The translations under genes and the position numbers were made by a program. Below the pieces are notes generated by a model. That model had not been told where the DNA came from. It did not search any database and saw nothing but the letters and a program-made list of their open reading frames with translations. Of a stretch of 64,000 nt of DNA, positions 13,178-23,090 are shown piece by piece. Source of the DNA: Areca catechu (taxonomy: Eukaryota > Streptophyta > Magnoliopsida > Arecales > Arecaceae); the NCBI GenBank assembly GCA_021397845.1, contig CM038039.1, positions 179,092,526 to 179,156,525 of the forward strand, in the 5' to 3' direction. The first letter of the stretch is position 1. Each line of letters starts with the position of its first letter.

Positions 13178-14800
13178 TGGTGCGGGCACCAGACTCAGAA
13201 GAAGACTTCAGAGCTCCATCTGGATCTCTGATTGACATTGCCCGAGAAATTAGGGTTTGTAATAAAGGTTGACCTGGTCAACCAGTTTATTTATTTTTAT
13301 TTATTTCTTGAGTCACCATTTAAATTTTGTTGAGTCATGTTGACTCGGTGCAAGTCCCGATGTGGTTTCAATTTGGTCCAAAATGGTGCCACATTTGTCT
13401 TCCAATCAAATCAAGGTTCAAGCAAGTGGAGGCCACACTCCAAGCCACACGCCCAGCCACACTCCGAGCACACGCCAGAGTCTAGGAGGCGCCACAGAGG
13501 CATCCCAGTGTCATGGTCCCCACACTCAAAGAAGAAAAAATCAAATTGGAAGCTAATTTAAAGGAGGCGCCCATACTTGCCTATTTTACCTAAGCAAAGA
13601 AGGAAGAAAACTTCTCTTGGAGAAGAAATCAAAGAAGGACATCCAATTGAAGTTCAAATCAAAATCAAAGAGCTTAACTTGGAGTGGAAGAAAAGAAGAA
13701 ATGCCATAAGAAGAAGAGGACTCCAAATCCAAATCCAACTCCAAAGGAGGTGCCATAAAAATTCCAAAAAAATTCCTTTATGGCCGTCCCAATTTTTTTT
13801 TGAACTCTTGGTCGGCCAAGAGAGAAGATTTTCTACCTAATCTAGGGTTTGGAGGAGTTTAGTCCCACATGGGAATTTGTACAAGCTAGGAGAAAATTTT
13901 AGGTCTATATAATAGACCTCTCTTTGTAACTTTGAAAAAAAATGAAGGAAAATTATTTTTGCTATTCTCTTGTGTTGAGTGACCTAGGTTTCTCTTCTTC
14001 CGCACTATTCTAAGTGTTGAGCTCCGTGAGGGGGTAATCCGGGTTCCATTGGAGCCTTGAGGAGGTGAGAGATCTCCATCTTTATCCAAAACCCTAGGTT
14101 AGCCACTTGAAATTCCAAAACCCTAGCCACCCTTCATTATTTTCAATCCATCAAACCCTAGCTCCATCCATCTCCCACGGCCTCTCTCTCTCTACAACTC
14201 CAGGCCGTCCACCTTCATCCAGATCCAGTCCGGCTACTTCAGATCCAGAGCAAGTTCCAAGGAAAATCACATCAGCTTCCAGGAGAATCCAGTTTTCTGC
14301 AATTTCAATCTTCAAGTTCATCAACCTGGTAAATTCTTCCCTTGACTCTCTGATTCCATCAATTGTTTTTCTTCTCTTCCAGATCTTGAGTTCAGGAGAA
14401 GCCAACCCGCCAAAGGACCAGTACTGGAGGATCCATTGCGAAGAAATCTGAATCCGAAGATCCAACAATCTGCTCGGGAGAGTTCTTCCACCAAAATCTG
14501 TGAAGATCATTGTCTGGTTAGGTAAACCATCTCTTCTCTTTATTTCTGTTCTGCTGAAAGTTCGGAGCGAAACCCTAGGTCTGGGAGTTTCTCAACCCCC
14601 AGCGATCCGTTGCTTCTGAACTACTCTGATAATTTAGTTTCCTTAAATTGTGCTTTCAATTATCATATTAGTATCTTTCAATGTTAGGTTAACTTTTCTT
14701 TGATTTGAAGCCAACTTCTACAAACATATAAAAACAACAAAAAAAAATTAGTTAATCTTAATTTACTTCCGCATCGCGTCCCTTCATTTGTTCTGCATCA
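13178..14800 (+). repeat. G3 5' LTR (1,623 bp)
   Basis: The LTR runs from TGGTGCGGGCACC to TTCTGCATCA and is the plus-strand counterpart of the G2 LTRs. The first 60 bp can be read as a peptide with the basic run TRLRRRLQ, the same as the integrase tail of G2. Small ORFs at 13337-14510 lie within the LTR and are not shared products. Confidence 0.88.
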
Positions 14801-14880
14801 TTTTTTGTATCAGAGCTTTCGTCCTGCATCAATTTTGGTATCAGAGCTTCCGTTCTACATCAATTTTGGTATCAGAGCCC
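14791..14880 (+). promoter_or_regulatory. G3 triplicated LTR-end/primer-site unit
   Basis: The junction of LTR end (TGCATCA-like) and tRNA-iMet site occurs three times at exact 31-bp spacing. The primer-site cores are at 14805-14816 (one mismatch), 14836-14847 and 14867-14878. The first is next to the LTR and the last borders the leader. Confidence 0.85.
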
Positions 14881-15770
14881 AGTCTAGGGTTTCTGATTTG
14901 CTTGCTTGCTTGTTTTGATTGTTCTCTTTTTATTTTGTCTGCTCGAAGTAGACTCCCCAGGACGTCCGGTCCTAGGAACTAAGCGAGGCGCAAGCCTCCT
15001 CCTCCCATTCCACGGGGTGTTCCTAGGGCGTGTAGGGGATCCATTGGGTTATAACTTCGTAGCAGGGATTATAAACGGGGAAGACAATCTAGTTGCAGCC
15101 CGTAATTATCCTGTTGTCTGAATTATTTCTCCCTTCATAAAATTCCGAATTGCATGATTTTTGCTTCGTTGAAACCAATATAATTGAACCTATTTTCCAT
15201 GATTTTTCTGTGATTTATTGGTTTCGGTAAAAATTCTGAGCATTAAAATACAACAACTCTATTTTTTGTGTTCTGCAATTCAATTCTTTTTGGAATGATC
15301 ATCTCATAATTTACTTAAGGGCAATTGAGCATCTAAGATAAGGGGAGGAGTTGATTACATCTCCTTAGCCCAAAACCACCATCCAATCATTCGAACCTAG
15401 ACCTAATTTAAAATCAGTTAGACCTAATTTGCCCTAGTGGGCTAGGGACACCAATTGGTCGGGTCTAGGCTAGTGTTGAGTCAGTTTGCCGAGTTATTCT
15501 GTGTGTGCTTAGCACTCAGTGTCTAGAACGGTGGTTCAGGGATCCATTCCCGAAGGGCTTGTGTGCTGGTCCGCCTACCTGGCCAATCACTGATTGGTGT
15601 CTAGGATTGGCAATCAGGGACCTAACACTCCCCTTACACCTGCCTGGCTGAGTCCTGAGTTACTACAGGCTAGCTTGCCACTCTGATTGGGCATCTAGTT
15701 TGGACTCTAGGTCTAGTGATCCAGTATTCGATTTAGTCTAGTCTCATTTTGTGTGCTTGCTTGAATCATC
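14881..15770 (+). other. G3 5' leader (non-coding)
   Basis: Untranslated leader homologous to 36774-37646 of G2. It contains GC-poor tracts and phrases shared with G1's leader (a gccaggtagg-type region near 15560-15600). Short ORFs near 14906-15121 are not convincing. Confidence 0.65.
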
Positions 15771-17700
15771 ATGTCTACCAGAAACGGAGTGCCATATCAA
15801 CCTGGTCAAACCCAACCTGATTTAGAGGCCATGGTTAGAGCTCTTACTGAGAGCATGAACAAGTTAAGCCAGGATTTGACTGCTACTGTTACCCAGTGTA
15901 CAGAACAAGTCCATGAGAATTTTACCCAGCTTAGGGATCAAGTCCAAGTCCTTGAGAAACGTAGACATCAAAATTGGATCCCTGATCCAAAATTTAATAG
16001 GCCCCAACCTCATCCATACCAGGAGCCTAGGAGGACCTTATACCGTGATCCCGAGCATAACCTTAGGAAGCCTAACCATGATATCTATAGTGTGGATCGT
16101 GTCTATGAGAGGTCCTTACAATATTCTAGACCAGTCACTCAACAACCCAAGTCTTCTAGATCAAACCATTTAGATCCACACCCATGCCCAAGTAAGGTCT
16201 CTACTAGCTTGAAACCCAGTGTGACCCAGGTTCCTATATCTCAAGAATGTTTGTTTTGTGGAGAAAGAGGCCATAAATCTAGTCAGTGCCCATGCATAGG
16301 ACTGGCTTGTGCACAGCTAAGTGGTAAGAATCCTAAGGATGACATTAATGAGGGAGAACCCAAGCCTACCAATGAGGAAGAATGGTTAGATATGACAAGC
16401 CTAGATCAGTTGACCCGATTACCACTGACCCGAAACCCATTGAAGATGGCATCGAGGAAGTATATGATGCTGGCTTGAGTCTAGTTGATGAATGTGAGGG
16501 GGAAGAACTTGAAGAATGTGACATTGATACTATTGGTTCCTTACCTGAGGAGACCTTGGAAAGCAACCAACTGATAAGACCTAGTTCAGAAATTCAAGAG
16601 ATTTGTGAGAACCGGGTTCCTTTAGTCAAATACCCCCAGGAAGAACTCATATTGTTAGCCCGAGCTATTAGTTCGTACCCTCTAATGACAGTCATTCCCC
16701 AAGTACCAATTGAAGATCTTTGCACTGAACTGTTTAAGTTTGCCCACCCTATGGTAGATCCTCTCCTTAGGATGACTGAATCAAGCCTCTTACAATTGGA
16801 CCTTGTCTCATGCCCAGCCACTAAGGTCTCTCCCGTAATCTCAGTTGAACATCCTTGTCTTGAGCGGATTGGTTCACTCAGTCCTGTAGAAGTCCTCCTT
16901 ATGGCCCCAGACCCCTTCCTTTGCATGACTGACCTACCCTTCTATAGAGTATACCTTTCGACACCCATAGGTCAAATTTCAAGTCTTGAGGTCATCATCC
17001 ATAGGCCCTTCCATGAATCATTCTTCAATCCAGTTCTTGAGAAAATGGATCATTATTTGCTTAGAGAACAAACTTTAACTATTGCAATCACATGTCCTAG
17101 GCTGCTTCCCGAACCATCTCTTGATCCATTCCTGGGAGTAGCAAACTTTTCCTTTCGAAAGGATGACCAGTTGACACTCATAGATCACCATTCAAACCTT
17201 CAGGTCACCACCTTTAGTCAGCAGGTAATTCGTGACTCCATCTCATATTTCCTTCCTTTCTCTAGGACTACCAATGCTTCTTACACCACCCAAGTTTACT
17301 TTGTCGAAGTCTTTAGAGTGAACCACGTGTCAGAACCTATTAGGTTTGCCACCTACTTCTGGAAGACCTTATGGCACCTACTAGGCACCCATGATAAGTT
17401 TTCATGCTCTGCATGCCCTCCTCCGACCCAAGGTCAAACCTAGAGAGCCTTAGTTTGTTAGGTTTAGACCTAGGGTTCCTTTGGAATAAAGTCCATTCTT
17501 TAGGAATACGTCGTCAGTCTAGTTTAGTTTTTCTTGACCCTTTACTAGGCTTTGGCTTAGATTTTGGTTTGATTGAGAGCACCAGGAATTGGGATTTGTA
17601 TTTTGTCCAGGACTAAATTTGCATACAATGACTCGGTCAATAGGTCTACGGGTAAGAGTCCATTTGAAATTGTACATGGGTACAAACTAATAAAAAAAAA
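15771..17700 (+). pseudogene. G3 gag joined to an integrase fragment (no protease/RT/RNase H)
   Basis: Frame one (15771-16478) starts MSTRNGVPYQPG. It has the gag N-terminus and a zinc knuckle CLFCGERGHKSSQC near 16246-16290, but the capsid core present in G2 is absent. A frameshift in 16380-16478 leads to a frame ending at 17443. That frame is acidic at first, then resembles an integrase core: YFLPFSRT, then FATYFWKTLWHLLGTH and FSCSAC, before a TAG after GQT. Downstream, near 17615-17690, KFAYND and SPFEIVHGYK match a later part of integrase. Protease, RT and RNase H are missing. The same joint and the same terminal lesion occur in G2. It cannot encode a working polyprotein. Confidence 0.82.
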
Positions 17701-18891
17701 TTTATAAAAAAAATGGTCCAAAATATTTAAACTAAGTGGTTCAATCTAATTTGAAGCGGTTTAAAATTTGGTTCAAGGAAAAAATTGGTTCACAACCAAT
17801 TGAAGGCCGAAACGAACTCTGAATCAGTTCAAAACTAATTCAGAAAAATCCTGGCGCAGTGCTGGTCAACCCAGAACATTTTTTGGTCGACACAGACAAG
17901 GGCAAGACGAGAAAAGAGTGCTCAAAAAATACTGTGACCATAAAACCGAGACGATTCCCAATCGTAATCGGTATTCAGATCAGAGAGTTATCCTCTGTGG
18001 CGTGTGACCTCATAGGTTCGAACCTAAATGGTAGCACTGGAATAATTCCAGTAGCAGCACAGGAAACCATCTAGCAATGGGTCCCAGTGTCCGGATAGGT
18101 CGAAGATGCGGGAGCAAACTATCGAACCTCTGGCATATGGTTACCGTATAATTCATCCCTTTGACCTCTAATGCTCATGACGACTGAGATTTGGCTGCCA
18201 ACCCAGACAGAGTCAATCGACTACGTGTCTCAACCTTGCAAGCCGAGTGACTCTTCACTAGGACTACCCCGACCGAGGATTTGCTAAATTGAGATACTGC
18301 GAGACATTCAATCCAAACTGTTTGGACAGGTCAATTCCATCTTGGTCCATCACTGCTCCACAAGTACTTGCCTGTACCCAGAAACCTTCCATCACTGGAT
18401 TAAAAATCTGGGTAGTCCGGCACCAAAGCATAGGGAGTTGCCTGCAAGCTACCGTGATGACCTTAGGTCAGAGGGACACATATACCCATATCCAATCGTG
18501 AGTTTCCCTTTGGCAGAGAGGGGCTGAACGGAGTCACGTTCAATGAGATACCACATATCCCACTTGTAGATCACATCAGTGTCACCACACTCATTTAGTC
18601 AAGAGGATAACCAAACGATGTGAACTGCAACAACCTATACTTGATATATTGCCATCTAGTACAATATATCCTTTGGTTGTGAACTGGGTTTAAGGACCAC
18701 TCGATACATCCTCTCTGTATCGAAGTCAGTGTAGTCCTAAGGACTTCATCACATTGAAATAGTTCATTTTAGGGAAATACAATATGTGATGAGCTGCCAA
18801 ATAACAATTTTATTAATTCATAAAATTAATACAGTGCTGAGCACAACCGCCTACAACCCAGGCGATTGGCTTTGGGACACATTTCCCAACA
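17701..18891 (-). repeat. A 5' LTR, second segment
   Basis: Matches about 3605-4785 and ends TTTCCCAACA, followed by the right-hand target duplication GTAAG (18892-18896). The left limit is uncertain by about 20 bp because both sides are A-rich. Confidence 0.88.
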
Positions 18892-18896
18892 GTAAG

Positions 18897-18987
18897 TATA
18901 AATGCTAAGCATGCAGAAATTTCAGCAACCTACTTAAATGCAAAAATTCAAAATTTACCCTAACCTACCGTGCTCTGATACCAAACA
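18897..18987 (-). promoter_or_regulatory. G1 leader remnant and primer binding site
   Basis: The G1 leader resumes here after A. GCTCTGATACCA (18972-18983) is the complement of TGGTATCAGAGC and lies 4 bp from the LTR start at 18988, which marks the 5' LTR of a minus-strand element. Confidence 0.85.
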
Positions 18988-19956
18988 TGATGGTGTACGG
19001 ATATGGAATAATGCATTTCTATGAATTAAAGATATTAAATGATGATGAGGCAGATATGCATGCGGCTTGTTTACGTAAAGAAGTAGAATTTCATGAAAAG
19101 GACATAAGGGAATACATGACTAGGAAAACAACCTATCAAAGCAATTAAGAAATTGGACCTTCGTGGTTAGGAAACCACACAGGTTAGGGCTAGCTTAATT
19201 TCCTATTTCAGATCTGAAAGAGAATTATAAAGATTGATTATCCGACCATTAATATTCTGAAATGAAGTAAGGAACACTCAAGATGAAGTATTTAAATGGC
19301 TAAGGAATTACTCTAGGTTTTAAAGCATCCTGCATCTGATTCTTTGGCATAGTAGACCTTCATCTTGGAAATCATGAGACCCGGGGATCCTGCATAGGTA
19401 GATGGAAAGGTTAAAGGTTTAGATGGAAAGTTGGAAGAAAGGAAGAGGAAAGTTAAGAATAGAAGTGATGGCTTAGGCTTGGATTGAAGTAATCTCCCTT
19501 TGGCGTCCTTTGCTTGAATCATCTTCAATTGTTGGCGTGGAGAACTCCATTGTAGATGATCTCTTTTAGAAGATGGGAAGGTCAAAATTGGAGAGGCTTG
19601 AAGAGGGTTCTTCAAGGGTGGCCGAATGGGATTGGAAGAGGGATTAGTAGCTTGTTTGGTTAAGTATCCTAGGTCTCACACCTACCTTCTCTCAAGGGTC
19701 TTTGGCTAGCAAAGGAAGAAAGCTTTCTTAAGAAAGAATTTCATTTCATTCATCATCCGTTACAAGAGAACTTAGGAGCTTTTATAGATTTTAAGCTCCC
19801 CTTTTAAATTCAAACTACACCTCCTTTCATGGAGAAAATCAAGGGGTGCCCTATGAAGAGAGGAGTGGCCCTTTCAAATTTGAAACTCCTAATTACAAGA
19901 GAGTAAATCAAGGAGGCATCCAAAGAAAGTGGGATGGCTCTTGCAAGGTGGCATCC
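18988..19956 (-). repeat. G1 5' LTR, left segment
   Basis: The LTR begins (reading plus) TGATGGTGTACGG at 18988 and is cut by T at 19956. The remainder is 39760-40154. A minus-strand TATA-like TATAAAAGC is present near 19785-19795. Two overlapping minus and plus ORFs of about 100 codons in this stretch lack support. Confidence 0.8.
19712..19956. repeat. 245-bp direct duplication flanking T, left copy
   Basis: This piece of G1's LTR (AAGGAAGAAAGC to GGTGGCATCC) recurs at 39515-39759 with the same length and few differences. T lies exactly between the copies, while no matching 5-bp duplication abuts T (CATCC on the left, AAGGA on the right). Confidence 0.88.
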
Positions 19957-21554
19957 TGTTACAGCCATGACAGTGATGTGGCCAGGCTCAGGTATCGCCG
20001 AATGCGATCAAGCCACGTGGAGGTTTCCCCGGCCAAGTCGGTGCCACTCCTTCAAGGCCAAGATCAGCAAGATTACACCGCCCGACGACTGTCTAAGGCA
20101 AACTGCTTTCGCCGAGGTCGAGCTCGGCTCGGAGTCCCTCTGCCCCCTCATTGGCGCCTGGGCCCAGGAGGGGTCCGCCTGGGCTGAGGTCGGCCGGTCC
20201 TTCGCCCTTCGCCAGGTGAACACCCAGAGACGGGACCACCTCGGCCGAGGTCAGGCGACCTCCTGCCACCTCGCCAGGTATCCACCCAGGAGGGGTCCGC
20301 CTGGGCCGAGGTCGGCCGGTCCTTCGCCCTTCGCCAGGTGAACACCCGGAGACGGGACCACCTCGATCGAAGCCAGGCGACCTCCTGCCACCTCGCCAGG
20401 CGTCCACCCAGGAGGGCTCCACCTAAGCCAAGGTCGGCCGGTCCCTCGCCCTTCGCCAGGTGGCCACCCGGAGACGGGACCACCTCGGCCGAAGCCAGGC
20501 GACCTCCTGCCACCTCGCCAGGTGTCCACCCAGGAGGGGTCCACCTAAGCCGAGGTCGGCCAGTCCTTCACCCTCCACCAGGTGGCCACCCGGAGACGGG
20601 TCCACCTCGGCCGAAGCCAGGCGACCTCCTGCCACCTTGCTAGGTGTCCACCCAGGAGGGGTCCACCTAAGCCGAGGTCGGCTGATCCCTCGCCCCTCGC
20701 CAGTTGGCCCCCGGAGATGGGTCCAACTCAGCTAAGGTCAGACCGCTCGTACGGAGAAGGCCCCAGGGAGAGAGACGGGCCCCGAGGCCATCCCTCGAGC
20801 CGTACGAATCCCAGACGGTGCCCCGTACGGAGGGTGGCGGCATGCAGAACATCACTAGCATCGGCCCGACAGGTCCCGCAGCCGAGAGATGCGATCCTGA
20901 TGGAACAGGCCCCATAGATAGATGGCGCCCATGCTTGGGGAAGAGAGCGCTCTCACTGGGCCCGAGGCCTGACCGGCCGCCCTGCCAGCGCCGCCCTCCC
21001 CTCTTTCTCTTCTGTCTTTGCCTTTTCCCTGCTGGGCCCGGCGGACGAGGTTGGAAAGCCGCCTGGCCCCCTTCACCGAAAAGGGAAAAGAGAAAAGGAC
21101 GGGGAGGGGAAGTCTCCAAGGAGGAAGAAACAAGCGCACGACGAAAGAGAATAAAGAGGGAAGAATCTGGGGATGACAAGGTAAGCCAACCAGCCTGGGG
21201 ACAAGGAGGAAGCACCGGCAAAAGGCCTCGCTCCGAGAGAGAAACCAGAGATCCCGAGAGGGGAACACTGGGTGTGAGCTCGACAAGGAGGCCCAGCCGA
21301 GATTCTGGTCCCCAGAGCGCTTTCTTCACCAGTTAACTCTCTAAGTCTGGGACCCTTTCGAGGGTCCGGTGGAGAGTCTGTTCCTTCTCGTCGTCTACTG
21401 ACTTGACCGTCGGAGCTCCCTCGTCGGGATCCCCGGCCAGGGTCTTCTAACCCCCTTTTTTGCAGGTTCTCCACGAGAAGGGAGGCTCCCTCGCCAGGCG
21501 GTCAGGAGGGATCGGCGGATCCGTGGCACGGGCACGGCGGTGAGAGCGGCAACA
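19957..21554 (+). repeat. T 5' LTR (1,598 bp)
   Basis: GC-rich LTR, TGTTACAG to CGGCAACA, matching 30901-32333 plus 39350-39514. It contains a 122-bp tandem array. ORFs on both strands here (up to 220 codons, rich in Pro, Arg and Gly) follow the repeat and base composition and are not taken as genes. Confidence 0.92.
20135..20705. repeat. 122-bp tandem array in T 5' LTR
   Basis: The word CGACCTCCTGCCACC recurs at 20256, 20378, 20500 and 20622, an exact 122-bp period over about 4.5 copies. Each unit is itself a diverged pair of about 61-bp halves (CACCCGGAGACGGG versus CACCCAGGAGGGG). The same array is in the 3' LTR at 31200, 31322, 31444 and 31566. Confidence 0.9.
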
Positions 21555-21633
21555 GATTGGCGTGCCAGGTAGGGGGGCAGGACACTAACCCCTAGCGGGA
21601 ACCAGCTTTCTGCAAGTATCACGCTCTCCAGCA
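21555..21633 (+). promoter_or_regulatory. T primer-site region and short leader
   Basis: GATTGGCGTGCCAGGTAGG directly follows the LTR end. T2 has almost the same sequence at the same place (60879). This marks the primer site, but I do not recognise the tRNA. Only about 80 bp separate it from gag. Confidence 0.7.
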
Positions 21634-23090
21634 ATGGTGGTCACTCGTGGTCGCGAGGCATCCACCAGCCGTGTGGGGGAAGTCCACTCCCCCCAGGGGG
21701 CCACAGCCCCGAAGGGGAGCTTCCGGCTCCCCCTCCTCTTCCACAACAGCCTACACTGGTAGACGGATCCCTTGCGGCCATCGTCCAGCAGCTGCAGACT
21801 TTGACCTCAGCGGTCCGGCAGCTTCAGCATCAGCAACGGTCCCTGGCCACCCAGCCGCAGCCAGGGACCCCCGCGGCCCGAGCCGCGGGGCAGCGCGGGA
21901 GCCTACGCTCAATTCAGGGCAGGCCATCCCATCCGAGGGCCATCTCCAACCCCCGGGGGAGCCACCAAGCTCCCGCAAAGAGAAACTATTACAGTTCGAA
22001 GGATCACGAGAGTCGATCCCCGGCCGACGGGGCTGAAATGGTGCATCGCAGCAAGCGACGCCGAGGCCAGACCTCGCGCCGGGACCGATCGGCGCCCCCT
22101 TCACCCGCAGCCTCGGTGGAAGACTCCACCGACGAAGCCATCAGGCGCCAGGCCGAGAGGCGCCTGGAGGAGCATGAGCGCAAGCTGGCGGAGTTCGCCC
22201 GCCGATTCGCCGACCTGCAGAACTCGTCGGCAGACCCGGCGGGCTACGACTCCCGCCCCCCTTTCTCTGAAGAAATCCAGGCGGAACCGATCCCGAAACG
22301 GTTCCGCATGCCGCAGGTGGATCCCTACGACGGGACCACCGACCCCCTGGATCATTTGGAGAGCTATAAAGCTCTCATGAGGGTCCAGGGCGCCACCGAT
22401 GCTCTTCTGTGCATTGCCTTCCCGGCAACCCTCCGGAAGGCCGCTCGAGTCTGGTTCACCCGCCTCGAGCCCGGATCCGTTTGCTCCTTCCATCAGCTGG
22501 AAGGAAGGTTCGTGGCACACTTCGACGCTTGTCGAAAGGTGCCGAGAGAGGTGGACAGCCTCTTCTCCATCTGCCAGCAAGACCAGGAGCTGCTCCGGGA
22601 CTACATCACCCGGTTCAAGACCGCAGCCCTGGAGATCTACAGCTTGGACGAGCCCGTCGCCATGCTGGCCTTGAAGCACGGGCTCAAGACGTCCCGCCTG
22701 ACCTATTCCCTGGAAAAGAAGCCGCCTAGGACGTACTCCGAGCTCCTCCTCCGTGCCCACAAGTACATCCGAGCGGAGGAGGCTGACCGCACCCGTCGAG
22801 AGCTGGACGGGAAGACTTCAAAGAAGCCGCTCCCGAGGGACACCCCGGGAGCTCGGAGGCCCGGGCCGTCTGCCGACCCTCACCTAAATCCAAGGCCGAG
22901 GGGCGAAGCCACTCCCGAGCGGAGGTACACCCCCCTCCTCGCACCTCGAACGAAGATCCTCATGAAATCGAGGGCGAGCGCTACCTCCGCCGACCTCCTC
23001 CTCAGAACCCGAGAGCCGTCCGAGACAAATCGAAGTACTGCCAGTTCCACTGCGAGCACGGGCATGACATGGAGGAGTGTCACCATCTGA
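21634..23090 (+). pseudogene. gag: T gag, two single-base frame breaks
   Basis: Tat-type gag starts at ATG 21634 (MVVTRGREAS). One base is missing near 21712 (GCCCCGAAGG), after which the frame is open from about 21720 to the C run at 22929-22935, where a second 1-bp change occurs. The core resembles Retrotrans_gag, with YKALMRVQG, RVWFTRLEPGS, FVAHFDACRK and LLRDYITRF near 22370-22620. The C-terminal YCQFHCEHGHDMEEC (about 23035-23080) is the usual Tat end of gag and lies in the pol frame, so gag and pol would be one polyprotein. Both breaks lie outside the core and may postdate insertion. Confidence 0.85.

Larger units (their letters stand above)
13178..17700 (+). mobile_element. G3: truncated gypsy element of the G2 family
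   Basis: G3 lies on the plus strand inside A's 5' LTR. It keeps a 5' LTR (13178-14800), three primer-site copies, a leader, gag and an integrase fragment, and then stops about 17690-17710, where A's LTR resumes at an A-rich run. The rest of its integrase, its chromodomain and its 3' LTR are missing, together with about 0.66 kb of A's LTR, so a deletion removed both. LTR and internal sequence match G2 closely, including the same gag-to-integrase joint. Confidence 0.85.
2462..18891 (-). mobile_element. A: Ty1/copia element with two long LTRs, interrupted by S1 and G3
   Basis: Copia A lies on the minus strand in G1's leader. It is bounded by perfect 5-bp target duplications GTAAG (2457-2461 and 18892-18896). 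On its own strand both LTRs begin TGTTGGGAAATG and end TTACTTTCA. Without the insertions the internal part is about 5.5 kb (4786-10278): polypurine tract, pol-gag, a 1.5-kb leader and the primer site. S1 (10281-12699) sits between the primer site and the 5' LTR. G3 (13178 to about 17700) replaces about 0.66 kb of that LTR. The clade within copia (Tork/Angela or another) was not established. Confidence 0.88.

Noticed and set aside
20008..21474. Long overlapping ORFs of 100-220 codons on both strands in the T LTRs (also at 31037-32273)
   Set aside because: They follow the 122-bp repeat and high GC content, occur on both strands at once, sit in LTRs and match no domain.
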